Shown: positions 16,700-25,889 of the stretch, piece after piece
How positions within the stretch are numbered: position 1 is the stretch's first letter
Layout: every line of letters begins with the position of its first letter
Source: CAVPMW01 sp963706515
GTDB taxonomy: Bacteria; Chloroflexota; Anaerolineae; Anaerolineales; UBA4823
Direction: 5' to 3'
DNA length: 64,000 bases
Assembly: GCA_963706515.1 (NCBI GenBank)
Contig: CAVPMW010000002.1
Location: 124,001-188,000, forward strand
Notes under the pieces: model-generated
Told to the model about the DNA's origin: nothing
The model's input: the letters and a program-made list of their open reading frames with translations, nothing else
Databases searched by the model: none
Translations under genes and position numbers: made by a program

Positions 16700-17953
16700 T
16701 TACGCGGCGTCGGTTGAAATGCCGACCAAGACGGATTGTTCTGATACTCGTTTTTGGAAGCGAGTGTTTAAGATCAAATATCCGCTGACAGCTACCAGAC
16801 TGAGCAGACCGCAAAGATACCAGACCCACCTGGGGTCGTAATTATCCATGATGAGTCCAGCAATGTAAGGGCCAATCGCTGATGGAATAAGCCACGAAAG
16901 ACCAGAGATCGCCATATAGCGACCGCGCATATCCTGGGGTGCCAGGAGGGCAACGATTGCCTGGCTTACAGGCTCGACGATCATTTCACCAACAGTAATG
17001 ATCACCATCGCCAGCAAAAACCATAAATAACGATTCGCAAATCCGTACATGCTAAACCCGATCCCATATAACGCCGCTCCGAGAGCCATCATGATCATGG
17101 CCGGTCGATCCTTTGTCCGCCTGGTAACCCAGAATTGGAACAGGACGACCATGGCTGCATTGAGGCTGAGAATGAAACCATACCCCTGGGGAGTGATAGC
17201 GTGGGTATCTCTGAGGTAAACGCCTAAGGTTGTATTCATCTGGATGTAAACCAGGACCATAATCGCAACTGTGACGAGAAAGGATATGAAGAATCCGTCG
17301 CGAAATACCCTGCGGTAGCCACCGAAGGTTTGGGAAAGATTAGCTTCCTCCTGACCTGGCTGGAGCTCGGGTTTGGTTTCTGGGATCAGCGCGAGTACAA
17401 TCCCGGCCGTGATCAAACTGGTGATTGCGTCGAGGATAAAAATCGAAAGGTAAGAGCGTGTAGCCAAAAACCCTCCGATTGCTGGGCCGATCGTCGCGGC
17501 AAGGTTGACTGATATACGAACCGTCGCAAATCCCTCCGCACGTTTTTCTTCGGGAAGCAGGTCGGCTACCATTGCTGAGTACGCTGGATTCCCAGTATTC
17601 GATAATAAACCGATGACCAGCGCTGCTATGTAGATGAAAAGAATGTTGGGGGCAAATCCAAGCAGCAGGCTGCTCAAGCCGCTTACGATCAGGCTGAACA
17701 AGATCATTACTTTGCGCCCGAAACGATCGGCAAACGCACCGCCCAGCAGGCTTCCGAATAAGCTCGATACTGCGAAAATGAATATGATCTGGCCAACCTG
17801 GGTCATACCGACTGAAAATTTCTGGGTGACATAGAGCGAAAGAAAGGGAAAGACCAGCGCGCCTCCCAGGCGGTCAATAAACGTGGCGACAATAAGCGTC
17901 CAGAATGACCGCGGGAATTCCCGGTATGCGCGGGTTATACGGTTATTGCCCAA
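16700..17953 (-). CDS. Major facilitator superfamily transporter
   Basis: 417 residues with about 12 spans. The MFS motif A appears as GGAFADRFGRKVM after the second span, and a second DRPAM-type loop follows the sixth-seventh spans. It resembles the drug/multidrug efflux branch (MdtH/TetA-like). Substrate unknown. It follows the exonuclease gene by 47 bp, in a likely three-gene minus-strand unit. Confidence 0.85.
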   Translation of the reverse strand: MGNNRITRAYREFPRSFWTLIVATFIDRLGGALVFPFLSLYVTQKFSVGMTQVGQIIFIFAVSSLFGSLLGGAFADRFGRKVMILFSLIVSGLSSLLLGFAPNILFIYIAALVIGLLSNTGNPAYSAMVADLLPEEKRAEGFATVRISVNLAATIGPAIGGFLATRSYLSIFILDAITSLITAGIVLALIPETKPELQPGQEEANLSQTFGGYRRVFRDGFFISFLVTVAIMVLVYIQMNTTLGVYLRDTHAITPQGYGFILSLNAAMVVLFQFWVTRRTKDRPAMIMMALGAALYGIGFSMYGFANRYLWFLLAMVIITVGEMIVEPVSQAIVALLAPQDMRGRYMAISGLSWLIPSAIGPYIAGLIMDNYDPRWVWYLCGLLSLVAVSGYLILNTRFQKRVSEQSVLVGISTDAA

Positions 17954-18000
17954 TGGAAAATCTCACAATTAATTCGACGTTGGTAGATATGGCGCCTGTC

Positions 18001-18579
18001 TCAAACGGAGAAACTTACCATATAGTTAAATATATCCATGGCTAACAACGTATCCTGTTTGGCGCGATGGCGAATCGGCTGCTCAATTTTACATTGACGG
18101 GCTGCATCTTCAAGCTTTATCCACCGGTAATTGCCCGAGGTGCCTAGCTGACCATAGAATTCTGCATATAACTTCATTACGCAAAAAGAATCGAACAGAC
18201 CGGCTCTCCAGACCATCCTATTTCTCTCGTGAGAGCTGCGCAACATTTTGAGGTCAAACTCTTCATTATATATCCCGACTAAGCGCCCTTGAAGGACAGA
18301 CTCAATCTGTGGCCATAACTCAGGCCAGGTCGGTGAATCTCGAACCATGGAATAGGTGATGCCGTGAACCCGCGTAACGTCTGCTGGAATCATACCTTGC
18401 GGGCGGACGAGAGAGTCTATCAATATATTTCGATTCAGGTCCACGATGCAGATCTCGATAATTTCTGCCGGCAATTTAATCCCTGTCGTTTCGGTATCCA
18501 GAAATAAAGGCATTTTTACCGATAATTGGCTGGCTTTCGTAGCTGCGCGCCGTTTCGATGGAGCTGAATAAGAGTTCAT
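18001..18579 (-). CDS. DEDDh-family 3'-5' exonuclease (DnaQ/RNase T-like)
   Basis: 192 residues. The exonuclease motifs are in order: Exo I LFLDTETTG (Asp and Glu), Exo II GIYNEEFDLKML (Asp; the usual Asn/His-FD pattern) and Exo III HRAKQDTLLA (His and Asp). About 22 residues precede the core; an internal ATG at 18513 lacks a ribosome-binding site, so the longer form is kept. It could act in DNA repair or RNA end trimming; no polymerase domain is attached. Confidence 0.85.
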   Translation of the reverse strand: MNSYSAPSKRRAATKASQLSVKMPLFLDTETTGIKLPAEIIEICIVDLNRNILIDSLVRPQGMIPADVTRVHGITYSMVRDSPTWPELWPQIESVLQGRLVGIYNEEFDLKMLRSSHERNRMVWRAGLFDSFCVMKLYAEFYGQLGTSGNYRWIKLEDAARQCKIEQPIRHRAKQDTLLAMDIFNYMVSFSV

Positions 18580-18607
18580 AATTTTTATAATACCTGAGGT
18601 GCGCTGG

Positions 18608-19832
18608 TCATGCTCGGATTTGGATGGTGGTTAAGCCTTGCGCTTCGATCTTCCTGGAATGGAGGATCCATAACAGGACCGGAAGATAAATAGCAAGAGT
18701 TATAAGCATAAATATCCCGCTAGAACGCACACCGGGTGATTGAGCAAGAGTAATATAGGGTATGAAAAAATATAATAATACGATAGATACTATCGCGACG
18801 GCAAATAATATTATGCTGCGGATATTATGCTCGAGGAGCAGGGCTGTGGCGAGAGCGAGCATGAGCGCATAAATTAGCGCAATAAATTCCTGAAGGTGAA
18901 ATTCATAAAAACTGATGAATGCGGAGATAGATTTATTTATAATAGCATCCGAAAGCCTTATCTGAAGTTCTCCCCAAGAGCCCCATTCATCCAGGCCGGC
19001 AGCGTCTGATACAAAATAGGATGAAAGATCATTGACGAAAGTTTGCTGGACCCGCTGGTAATAATAATTGTTCAACCCGGCTAATCCCTGCGAGATTGCC
19101 AATTGCAATCGACCTGTTCCCGACCAACCTAACAGTAAGAAAAACGCAGCCAGCATGCTCCAGAAAATTATCAGGAGTGAGCTGCTGGCTCGCACCCTGG
19201 GCGGGTAGATTAATTGGTTTTTAGCCATACTGCGCTGCATGCTCCAAATCACCGCTAAGAGGTATAAGGTGGTAATTACCGTACAGGTCAAATAGAGCCA
19301 GTTTGCGCCGGCAGGATTTTGGATGCCAGTAAACCTTGGCGATTATATAGAATAGAGCGGGTAGTAATAACATAGTGAAATAGATTGCACGCGGTGACCT
19401 GACAATTTGCTGCCAACGTGGAGCATCCCGCCAGACCTGGGAAATTTGTCCCTGGTTGGCACCTTCCAATCCCAGCTTATAATACAAATTCGGCAAAACC
19501 TTGTCCAGGACGAGGGGAATGATTGCAAAAAAAGTTATGACAAATAGTACACAATAGATTAATGCCTGGAGTGCTGTGTTAGCGAATTGAATGAATGTTA
19601 TATCTCTGCTAAACCTTAACGAGAGCTGTGAGGTGATGAGTTTACTTGCCGCGGGAAAGAGATGGGAGTGCAGATTGCGCTCGTACACGAACAGCCCTAA
19701 AATATAAATTAATCCCACACCAAGGATCAGCCAGGCAAATATCTTACCGAAATCCAGGCGCCCATAAAGCTCGGGGTTCGCTGCCTCCACTGGCTTATCT
19801 GGGTCATCGCTGGCGTTTTGGGGGGAAAGCAT
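18608..19832 (-). pseudogene. Polytopic membrane protein of unknown function, frameshifted
   Basis: Two overlapping frames together encode one membrane protein of about 407 residues with roughly eight spans. The first frame (from ATG 19832) has three spans, then loses hydrophobicity at KVYWHPKSCRRK. The second frame, read upstream of its TTG at 19291, is FTGIQNPAGANWLYLTC and continues with five spans. One extra base near 19330-19345 explains the break: IARFTGIQNPAGANW is restored. I do not recognise the family. It lies 28 bp upstream of the exonuclease gene, on the same strand. Confidence 0.55.
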
Positions 19833-19920
19833 GGGCTGGATAAACCACCTTCGGAGGATGAAATCCAGGCAATTCGCCGAAAGATAATAAATAACTGCCT
19901 TGATAGAATACGGGGAATTG

Positions 19921-19995
19921 CTGAAGTTAGACGACTAACTTCAGTGATTGGCTGAATTTGATAGTCCGGATTGTAAAATTACTTTCAGCCAATCA
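19921..19995. repeat. Two adjacent inverted repeats in an intergenic region
   Basis: A perfect 10-bp hairpin with 4-nt loop (19921-19930 and 19935-19944) is followed at once by a 12-bp inverted repeat with a 27-nt spacer (19945-19956 and 19984-19995). The region lies between divergent genes (19833-20169), which is otherwise without recognisable coding signal. It could be regulatory or a relic of a small mobile element. Confidence 0.5.
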
Positions 19996-20169
19996 CACAA
20001 TCATACCATTGAATAAAATGGCATTTCGTGAGCTGACCTGCAAACCGGAGTGACTGTAATTGTCCATTTCCTAGGAGAGAGAGGAGGGCTTGGGCAGCGA
20101 ATAAACGATCATAGATAGTTTTAGGGTAAAATTGCCAGTGGATTCCTTGGGATAAAAGGTACAAATTAA

Positions 20170-21907
20170 GTGGCGATTACACCGTATTTACTGATGGGAA
20201 TTGTGCTTTTAGTAGCTGTCCTGGCTGGTACGACATATGCGTTAATCCGCCAGCGTAAATATGTGCAATCCCTTCAAGCCGAGCGCCAGGTTGTAATTGA
20301 AAAACTCAATAATAACCCAGAAAAAACTCGACTCTGTTTTTCAATTGACTGCCCTGTTCGCTCAGGCAACTCAGGAAGATGCGATTATCAGGGAAGTACT
20401 AAATATCTGCAGATCAATGATTGGAGCGACGGCAGCGACATATATTCCACTCGATAATTATGGTCAGCCCTTATCTGCCGTCAGCCTGGGTCAAATGCCG
20501 GATCAGGGGATGGAAGCCTGGTTAGAATACCTTGCATCTGCATCGATAAGAAATGAATGCAACGACTGCAAGCAGAAAGGTCTGTTCGTGGGCAGCTGTC
20601 CTCTGCTCAACGGACCGTCCTCTGATGTAGCCGGTTTATTTTGCCTGCCTATCAGCACCTCTCAACACGAATTCGGCATACTAAACCTGTATCTTCCTGA
20701 GGTGGATACGATCAATGGTGATCGTGCAGCCTTTCTGAATGCAATTCTGCATGAGACTGCTTTGGTTCTGGAGAACTTGCGCTTACAGCAGCAGGAGGTC
20801 AGGACTCTTCAGCGCATGCAGCAGGCTCAGCAGAAAACAGATCTTCCAGGATTGCTCGCTTCTGTGCTCGAAGAGCTTAATTCGACGATGGAGAGTGATT
20901 TTTCAATCGCGCTGACCCAGTCCGGAGATGGTCAGACTGAAAGCTATATCGCTGGAGATATTAATCCCCTTCAGGTCTCACAGTTTGAAGAGGTAATCCA
21001 TGCGATTAAATATTCTCGCCAACCTTCCATCGGCTCTCAACCGCCCGGTAACAGTCCATCGGATATGCCTGGTCTCTCGTATGTGGCTGCGCCATTGATT
21101 ACACCTCGCGGAGAAAGTATCGGAGCTTTACTGGCGGCAAGCAGACATAATAGGTTTTCCCAGCGCCAGTTACAGCTGGTCCAAACCATTGCTGGTCAAA
21201 CAGCGGCCCTGATTGAAAACACAAGTCAACTTTCTAGCATTCAATATGAAACGATCGTTGCTGAGCGATTACGGATGGCAAGGGAAATCCATGATGGTTT
21301 GGCGCAAACGCTCGCCTTCTTAAAGCTTCAAACCGCTCAAATGATGAATTATTTGAATAGAAATGACTTCGAAAAGCTCAAGGAGACGCTTTCATTAACA
21401 TATGACACGCTGACTAATGCCTATATCGAAGTACGTGCGACCATCGATGGACTTCGAATCAGTCAAAGTGAAGATGTACTCTCAGAATGGATCGATCAAA
21501 GCCTGGGTGAATTTGCGGAACATACCGGAATCTCTGTCTCGCTGGCGGGAAACCCGAGTGAAGTAGCTATTTCACCTGAGATTCAAATCCATCTGGTGAG
21601 CATCCTGCAGGAAGCATTAAATAACGTTCGTAAGCATTCGGGAGCAACCAGGATTGAGGTTAAATTCCAGGCTTCGAATAATGAGCTGTTGTTACAATTG
21701 TGCGATGACGGCAGGGGTTTTGAACCGGGAGACGTCATGGAGAATTCGCACTATGGGCTGCGCGGGATGCGCGAGCGAGCTGAGCTGATCGGCGCGGATT
21801 TTCAAGTTAAGAGCGCCGCGGGAGAGGGTACGCTTCTCTCGATCAGCCTTCCACTTACACCGGATATGCTAAAGGCGAGTAGCTTGGAAATTTCCAATTC
21901 AGGTTAG
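20170..21907 (+). CDS. Membrane-anchored GAF-domain sensor histidine kinase (NarL-partner type), frameshifted after the anchor
   Basis: From GTG 20170 comes an N-terminal span (YLLMGIVLLVAVLAGTTYAL) and a short helix ending EKLNNN. The rest reads in the +1 frame from TQKKLDSVFQLTALFAQ. Deleting one C from CCC at 20316-20318 joins them as LNNNQKKLDSVFQLTALF. The long part has a GAF domain (residues about 60-190 of the joined protein), a second GAF, HisKA_3 with REIHDGLAQTL and HATPase_c (EALNNVRKHSGA, LCDDGRGF, GLRGMRERAELIGA). It pairs with the response regulator starting 3 bp after its stop. A soluble product without the anchor could start at TTG 20297 if the shift is real. Confidence 0.85.
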
Positions 21908-21910
21908 CTG

Positions 21911-22564
21911 GTGAAGAAATTCCGCCTCGTTGTAATTGATGATCACGCTCTTTTTCGGGCAGGTTTGATCAACCTCCTGCAGGAAATGAACGAATTCGAA
22001 GTGGTGGGAGAAGGTAAAGACGGCATTTCGGGGTTAAAAGTTGTCAGCCAGACGCTACCGGATGTTGTTTTACTGGATGTTAATATGCCGGGTATGGGGG
22101 GGATTGAAACCGTACGAGCTTTACGATCCTTTCCAAGCACACAGAAATGTCGTGTGCTGATGTTAACGATATCAAAAAATGAGCAGGACCTGATCGGAGC
22201 TCTGCAAGCAGGCGCCGATGGCTACATCCTCAAAAGCGCGGAACCGGATGAGCTGCGCAATGCGATTATCCAGGTTCAACAAGGAATGGCTGTGCTTTCC
22301 CCGCAGGTAACTCGCCAGGTTATACAAGCCCTCCAGCGGGAAGGCAATCAGGAGGCAGAGCCATTATTGAGTGAACGGGAGCTGGAGGTGCTCAGATGTC
22401 TGGCGGAAGGATTGACAACAGTTCAGACAGCAGATCAGCTGGTAATTTCCGAGAACACCGTTAAAACCCACGTCAGGCATATCCTGGAGAAGCTCGAAGC
22501 CTCGAACCGGGCGGAAGCAGTAAATAAAGCCGTTCGACTCGGCTTAATCAAGTCGATTGAATAA
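21911..22564 (+). CDS. NarL/FixJ-family response regulator
   Basis: 217 residues. The receiver domain has LVVIDDH, phospho-acceptor Asp56 (VVLLDVNMPGM) and the Lys in YILKSAEP. The C-terminal LuxR-type helix-turn-helix (LSERELEVLRCLAEGLTTVQ, then ENTVKTHVRHIL) binds DNA. GTG is an alternative start; the assigned one overlaps nothing and lies 3 bp after the kinase. Targets are unknown. Confidence 0.92.
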   Translation: MKKFRLVVIDDHALFRAGLINLLQEMNEFEVVGEGKDGISGLKVVSQTLPDVVLLDVNMPGMGGIETVRALRSFPSTQKCRVLMLTISKNEQDLIGALQAGADGYILKSAEPDELRNAIIQVQQGMAVLSPQVTRQVIQALQREGNQEAEPLLSERELEVLRCLAEGLTTVQTADQLVISENTVKTHVRHILEKLEASNRAEAVNKAVRLGLIKSIE

Positions 22565-22620
22565 CCACAGCGGTTACTTTTTGAATTTATTCCCTAATTT
22601 AATCGAGGGTGTCAATTGTA

Positions 22621-23934
22621 TTAGAGAGGAACGATATCCTCATCGTACCTCTCGTCCTTAAATTGGGCTTCTTCAGTTGAACCTTTCATAGCGGCTGTCG
22701 AGGTCTGTCGCTCGGTAACCGTCAGCAAGACTTCGTCGAAATAGCCAGCGCCGACGAAGCTCTGGTGCTTGATTGCTTTATAGTCGCAGCGATGTTCGAG
22801 CTCGAACTCGTGCTGTTGGAAGCGAGCATAGGCTGCCATTCCCTCGCGAACATAATCGATTGCCAGCTCGAACATGGCAGCATTCAAGGTGTGAAAGCCG
22901 GCCAGGGTAACAAATTGAAACTTGTACCCCATCTCGGCTAACTTCTCCTGAAAAGATGCGATGGTTGTATCGTCCAGGTTTCGCCGCCAATTGAACGATG
23001 GCGAACAGTTATACGCCAGCCATTTGCCAGGGTATTTTGCATGGACCCCATCTGCAAATTCACGCGCTTCTCCCAGGTCCGGACGGGTCGTTTCGCACCA
23101 GACCAGATCGGCGTAAGGCGCGAATTGCACTGCGCGCTCGATGGCGTAGTCAATCCCTCCATTTATATAATAGTAGCCTTCGTTCGATCGTTTACCGGTT
23201 AAAAATTTGCGATCGACAGGATCGGAGTCAGAACGAATGAGGGAGGCTGAATCAGCATCTGTGCGGGCAACAAGGACGGTTGGAACGGATAAAATATCGG
23301 CAGCCAGTCTGGCTGTGACCAGCTTAGGAATGAATTCGTTCGCCGGGACTAATACCTTCCCGCCCATATGCCCGCATTTTTTTAGCGAGGAAAGCTGGTC
23401 CTCCAGGTGGATCCCCGCTGCGCCAGCCTCGATCATTGCTTTAACCAGCTCGAAGGTATTCAGCGGCCCACCGAAGCCGGCTTCGGCATCCGCAATGATC
23501 GGAGCGTACCAATCCAGATCGTCAGAGTTTTCCAGGTGGGCAATCTGGTCGGCTCGCATCAAGGCGTTATTGATCCGCCGAACCAATTGAGGCACACTGT
23601 TCACCGGATATAAGCTCTGGTCAGGATAGGTATGCAGGGCATCGTTCATATCGCCGGCGACCTGCCAGCCGCTAAGATAAATGGTCTTTAGTCCGGCATG
23701 CACCATTTGGACGGCTTGATTTCCGGTCAAGGCACCCAGAGTGCGGATAAATGGCTCAGTTTCCAGGAGCTGCCAGAGTTTTTCTGCACCGCGCCGGGCA
23801 AGGGTATGCTCGATGGGCAGCGAGCCCCTCAGGCGAACGACATCCTCTGCTGTGTACGGGCGAACCACACCCTGCCAACGGGGATTAGTTTTCCATTCCC
23901 TCTCGAGCTCATCCAAGTGTGCTTGGGTATACAT
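22621..23934 (-). CDS. aceA: Isocitrate lyase
   Basis: 437 residues. It cleaves isocitrate to glyoxylate and succinate. The catalytic signature KKCGHMGGKVL is present with its Cys, as are SWQVAGDMND, FGGPLNTFELVKAM and YNCSPSFNW. Length fits the short bacterial class. A GAGGGGAG ribosome-binding site precedes the ATG. It lies 25 bp after malate synthase, so both glyoxylate shunt enzymes are made together, allowing growth on acetate or fatty acids. Confidence 0.96.
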   Translation of the reverse strand: MYTQAHLDELEREWKTNPRWQGVVRPYTAEDVVRLRGSLPIEHTLARRGAEKLWQLLETEPFIRTLGALTGNQAVQMVHAGLKTIYLSGWQVAGDMNDALHTYPDQSLYPVNSVPQLVRRINNALMRADQIAHLENSDDLDWYAPIIADAEAGFGGPLNTFELVKAMIEAGAAGIHLEDQLSSLKKCGHMGGKVLVPANEFIPKLVTARLAADILSVPTVLVARTDADSASLIRSDSDPVDRKFLTGKRSNEGYYYINGGIDYAIERAVQFAPYADLVWCETTRPDLGEAREFADGVHAKYPGKWLAYNCSPSFNWRRNLDDTTIASFQEKLAEMGYKFQFVTLAGFHTLNAAMFELAIDYVREGMAAYARFQQHEFELEHRCDYKAIKHQSFVGAGYFDEVLLTVTERQTSTAAMKGSTEEAQFKDERYDEDIVPL

Positions 23935-23959
23935 ATGCTCCCCTCTTTCTGTCGGAATA

Positions 23960-25573
23960 TTAAAAATGGTCGTAGGCGGATAGCGTCAGGAAATCAGCAA
24001 AATCTTCCTGGGTAGCAAGTGTTTCGAAAAGCTGGCTTGCAAGCTGAAATTTACTCGTGCGGTAATATTCCTCACCGTAGAAAGCTTTGATTTTTTCGAG
24101 CTCTTCAGTGAATGTTGCATTGAACAATTTTCTTGTGATCTTGCGTCCATCATCAAGGGATGCCCCATGGTGCAGCCACTGCCATACTTGAGCCCGGGAT
24201 ATTTCAGCAGTTGCAGTATCTTCCATCAGGTTGTAAAGTGCCACTGCCCCGGTGCCGCGCAGCCACAATTCAAGATACTGGACAGCCACACTGATGTTTT
24301 GGCGCAATCCGGCTTCGGTGATCCGTCCACCAGGTACATTGAAATTAGTGAGCTCGGCGGGAGCGACCTGGACGTCCTCACGGAGCCGATCCAGCTGGTT
24401 GACCCGATCGCCCATATGTGCGCTAAATATCTGCATGGCAACTGGTACGAGGTCCGGGTGGGCGACCCAGGTACCGTCGAATCCATCATTCGATTCGCGA
24501 ATTTTATCGTCCCTTACTTTGGATAATGCAATCTCATTAGCCTGAGGATCCTTCCGGCTGGGAATAAATGCCGCCATGCCGCCCATGGCGTACGCTCCGC
24601 GCTTGTGGCAGCTCCGTACGAGCAGCTCGGTGTAGGCTCGCATATAAGGAACCGTCATCGTGATCTGGCTCCGGTCAGGCAGGATAAAATCGGGTTGGCT
24701 GTGAAATTTCTTAATCACGCTGAAGATATAATCCCAGCGACCCGCATTCAAACCAATGGAATGCTCGCGTAATGAAAAGAGGATTTCCTCCATCTCAAAG
24801 GCTGCCAGAATAGTTTCAATCAAAACCGTTGCTCGGATAGTTCCACGTGGAATATCAAGCGCTTGCTGCGCCGCAATGAACACCTCATTCCAAAGTTCAG
24901 CTTCCAGGTGATTTTCTAACTTGGCCAGGTAGAAATAGGGTCCGGTGCCCAGCTCGAGCAGGCGTCGAGCGTTATGGAAAAGATATAAACCAAAATCGAA
25001 CAGCGATCCGGATACAGGCTCCCCATCCACCAATAAATGTTTTTCAACCAAGTGCCAACCGCGTGGGCGGACCAATAGCACTGCCACCTTTTCATTCAAC
25101 CGATAAAATTTACCATCTGGTCCGGTATAGGTGATCCTGCGCTCGATTGCTTCGCTTAAATTAATTTGCCCTTCAACCATATTCTGCCAGGTTGGTGAGT
25201 TTGCGTCCTCGAAATCAGCCATGAATACATCTGCACCAGAATTTAGTGCATTAATCAGCATTTTTCGGTCGGTTGGTCCGGTGATTTCCACCCAACGTTT
25301 TTTCAAATCTGCGGGCGGAGGGGCTACTTTCCAGGAAAGATCATTGCGCAGGGGGACAGTCTCAGCTGGAAATGCCGGCATAACTCCCTGCCTGAGCTGA
25401 GCTTGAACAGCAGTCCTTCTGTCGAGCAATGCTTTCCTGCGGGGGTTGAATTCTCGCTGCAGCAGGGCGATGAAACTGATTGCATGGGGAGATAAAATTG
25501 AATAATACTCCGGTTTCATTTCACCCATGATTTCGATACCATCGGGCAGGCTGTAAATTTCCGAATGTGCCAT
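23960..25573 (-). CDS. aceB: Malate synthase A
   Basis: 537 residues, the usual length of malate synthase A. It condenses glyoxylate and acetyl-CoA to malate. The family signature IRATVLIETILAAFEMEEIL and LNAGRWDYIFSVIKKF are present, as are MADFEDANSP and GGMAAFIPS. The ATG follows CGAGGAGTAAAACC. First gene of the aceB-aceA pair; a MITE-like element lies 128 bp upstream of its start. Confidence 0.96.
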   Translation of the reverse strand: MAHSEIYSLPDGIEIMGEMKPEYYSILSPHAISFIALLQREFNPRRKALLDRRTAVQAQLRQGVMPAFPAETVPLRNDLSWKVAPPPADLKKRWVEITGPTDRKMLINALNSGADVFMADFEDANSPTWQNMVEGQINLSEAIERRITYTGPDGKFYRLNEKVAVLLVRPRGWHLVEKHLLVDGEPVSGSLFDFGLYLFHNARRLLELGTGPYFYLAKLENHLEAELWNEVFIAAQQALDIPRGTIRATVLIETILAAFEMEEILFSLREHSIGLNAGRWDYIFSVIKKFHSQPDFILPDRSQITMTVPYMRAYTELLVRSCHKRGAYAMGGMAAFIPSRKDPQANEIALSKVRDDKIRESNDGFDGTWVAHPDLVPVAMQIFSAHMGDRVNQLDRLREDVQVAPAELTNFNVPGGRITEAGLRQNISVAVQYLELWLRGTGAVALYNLMEDTATAEISRAQVWQWLHHGASLDDGRKITRKLFNATFTEELEKIKAFYGEEYYRTSKFQLASQLFETLATQEDFADFLTLSAYDHF

Positions 25574-25700
25574 GGTTTTACTCCTCGATGTATTTGGTTG
25601 CCCGTAAATAAATCAGAGATACCTGCTCAACCCAGATTCCCACATCGTTTTTGACGCGCTGCGTAATATTATAGCAAATAATCACCCATAGTTTTATTAA

Positions 25701-25813
25701 TAGGACTTACGCAGTTCGCTGAGGAATTACCGGAAATAGGGGTGTAGGGCGGGCGGACGCTCGCCCTACACCCCTATTTCCGGACAATTTTTCCTTCAAC
25801 TGCGTAACTCCTA
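25701..25813. mobile_element. MITE-like element, family A copy 1
   Basis: 113 bp. Terminal inverted repeats of 16 bp (25701-25716, 25798-25813; consensus TAGGAGTTACGCAGTT) differ at one position. The direct repeat ATTAA flanks it (25696-25700, 25814-25818), a 5-bp target duplication. The centre is a long hairpin (25730-25783) with a 22-bp perfect outer stem. It has no coding capacity. A second copy lies at 53894-54007. It occupies the 25574-25889 gap between aceB and the kinase gene end. Confidence 0.85.
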
Positions 25814-25889
25814 ATTAATAGGTATAAGTATTCCGTAATGGGGAATTAACCTCATAATCTGCTACCAGAAGATTATGATTTGCAAATAT

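Noticed and set aside
16782..16796. 15-bp repeat CCGCTGACAGCTACC shared with 31397-31411
   Set aside because: Both copies lie inside minus-strand genes and encode the same short peptide VAVSG, so chance plus codon use explains it.
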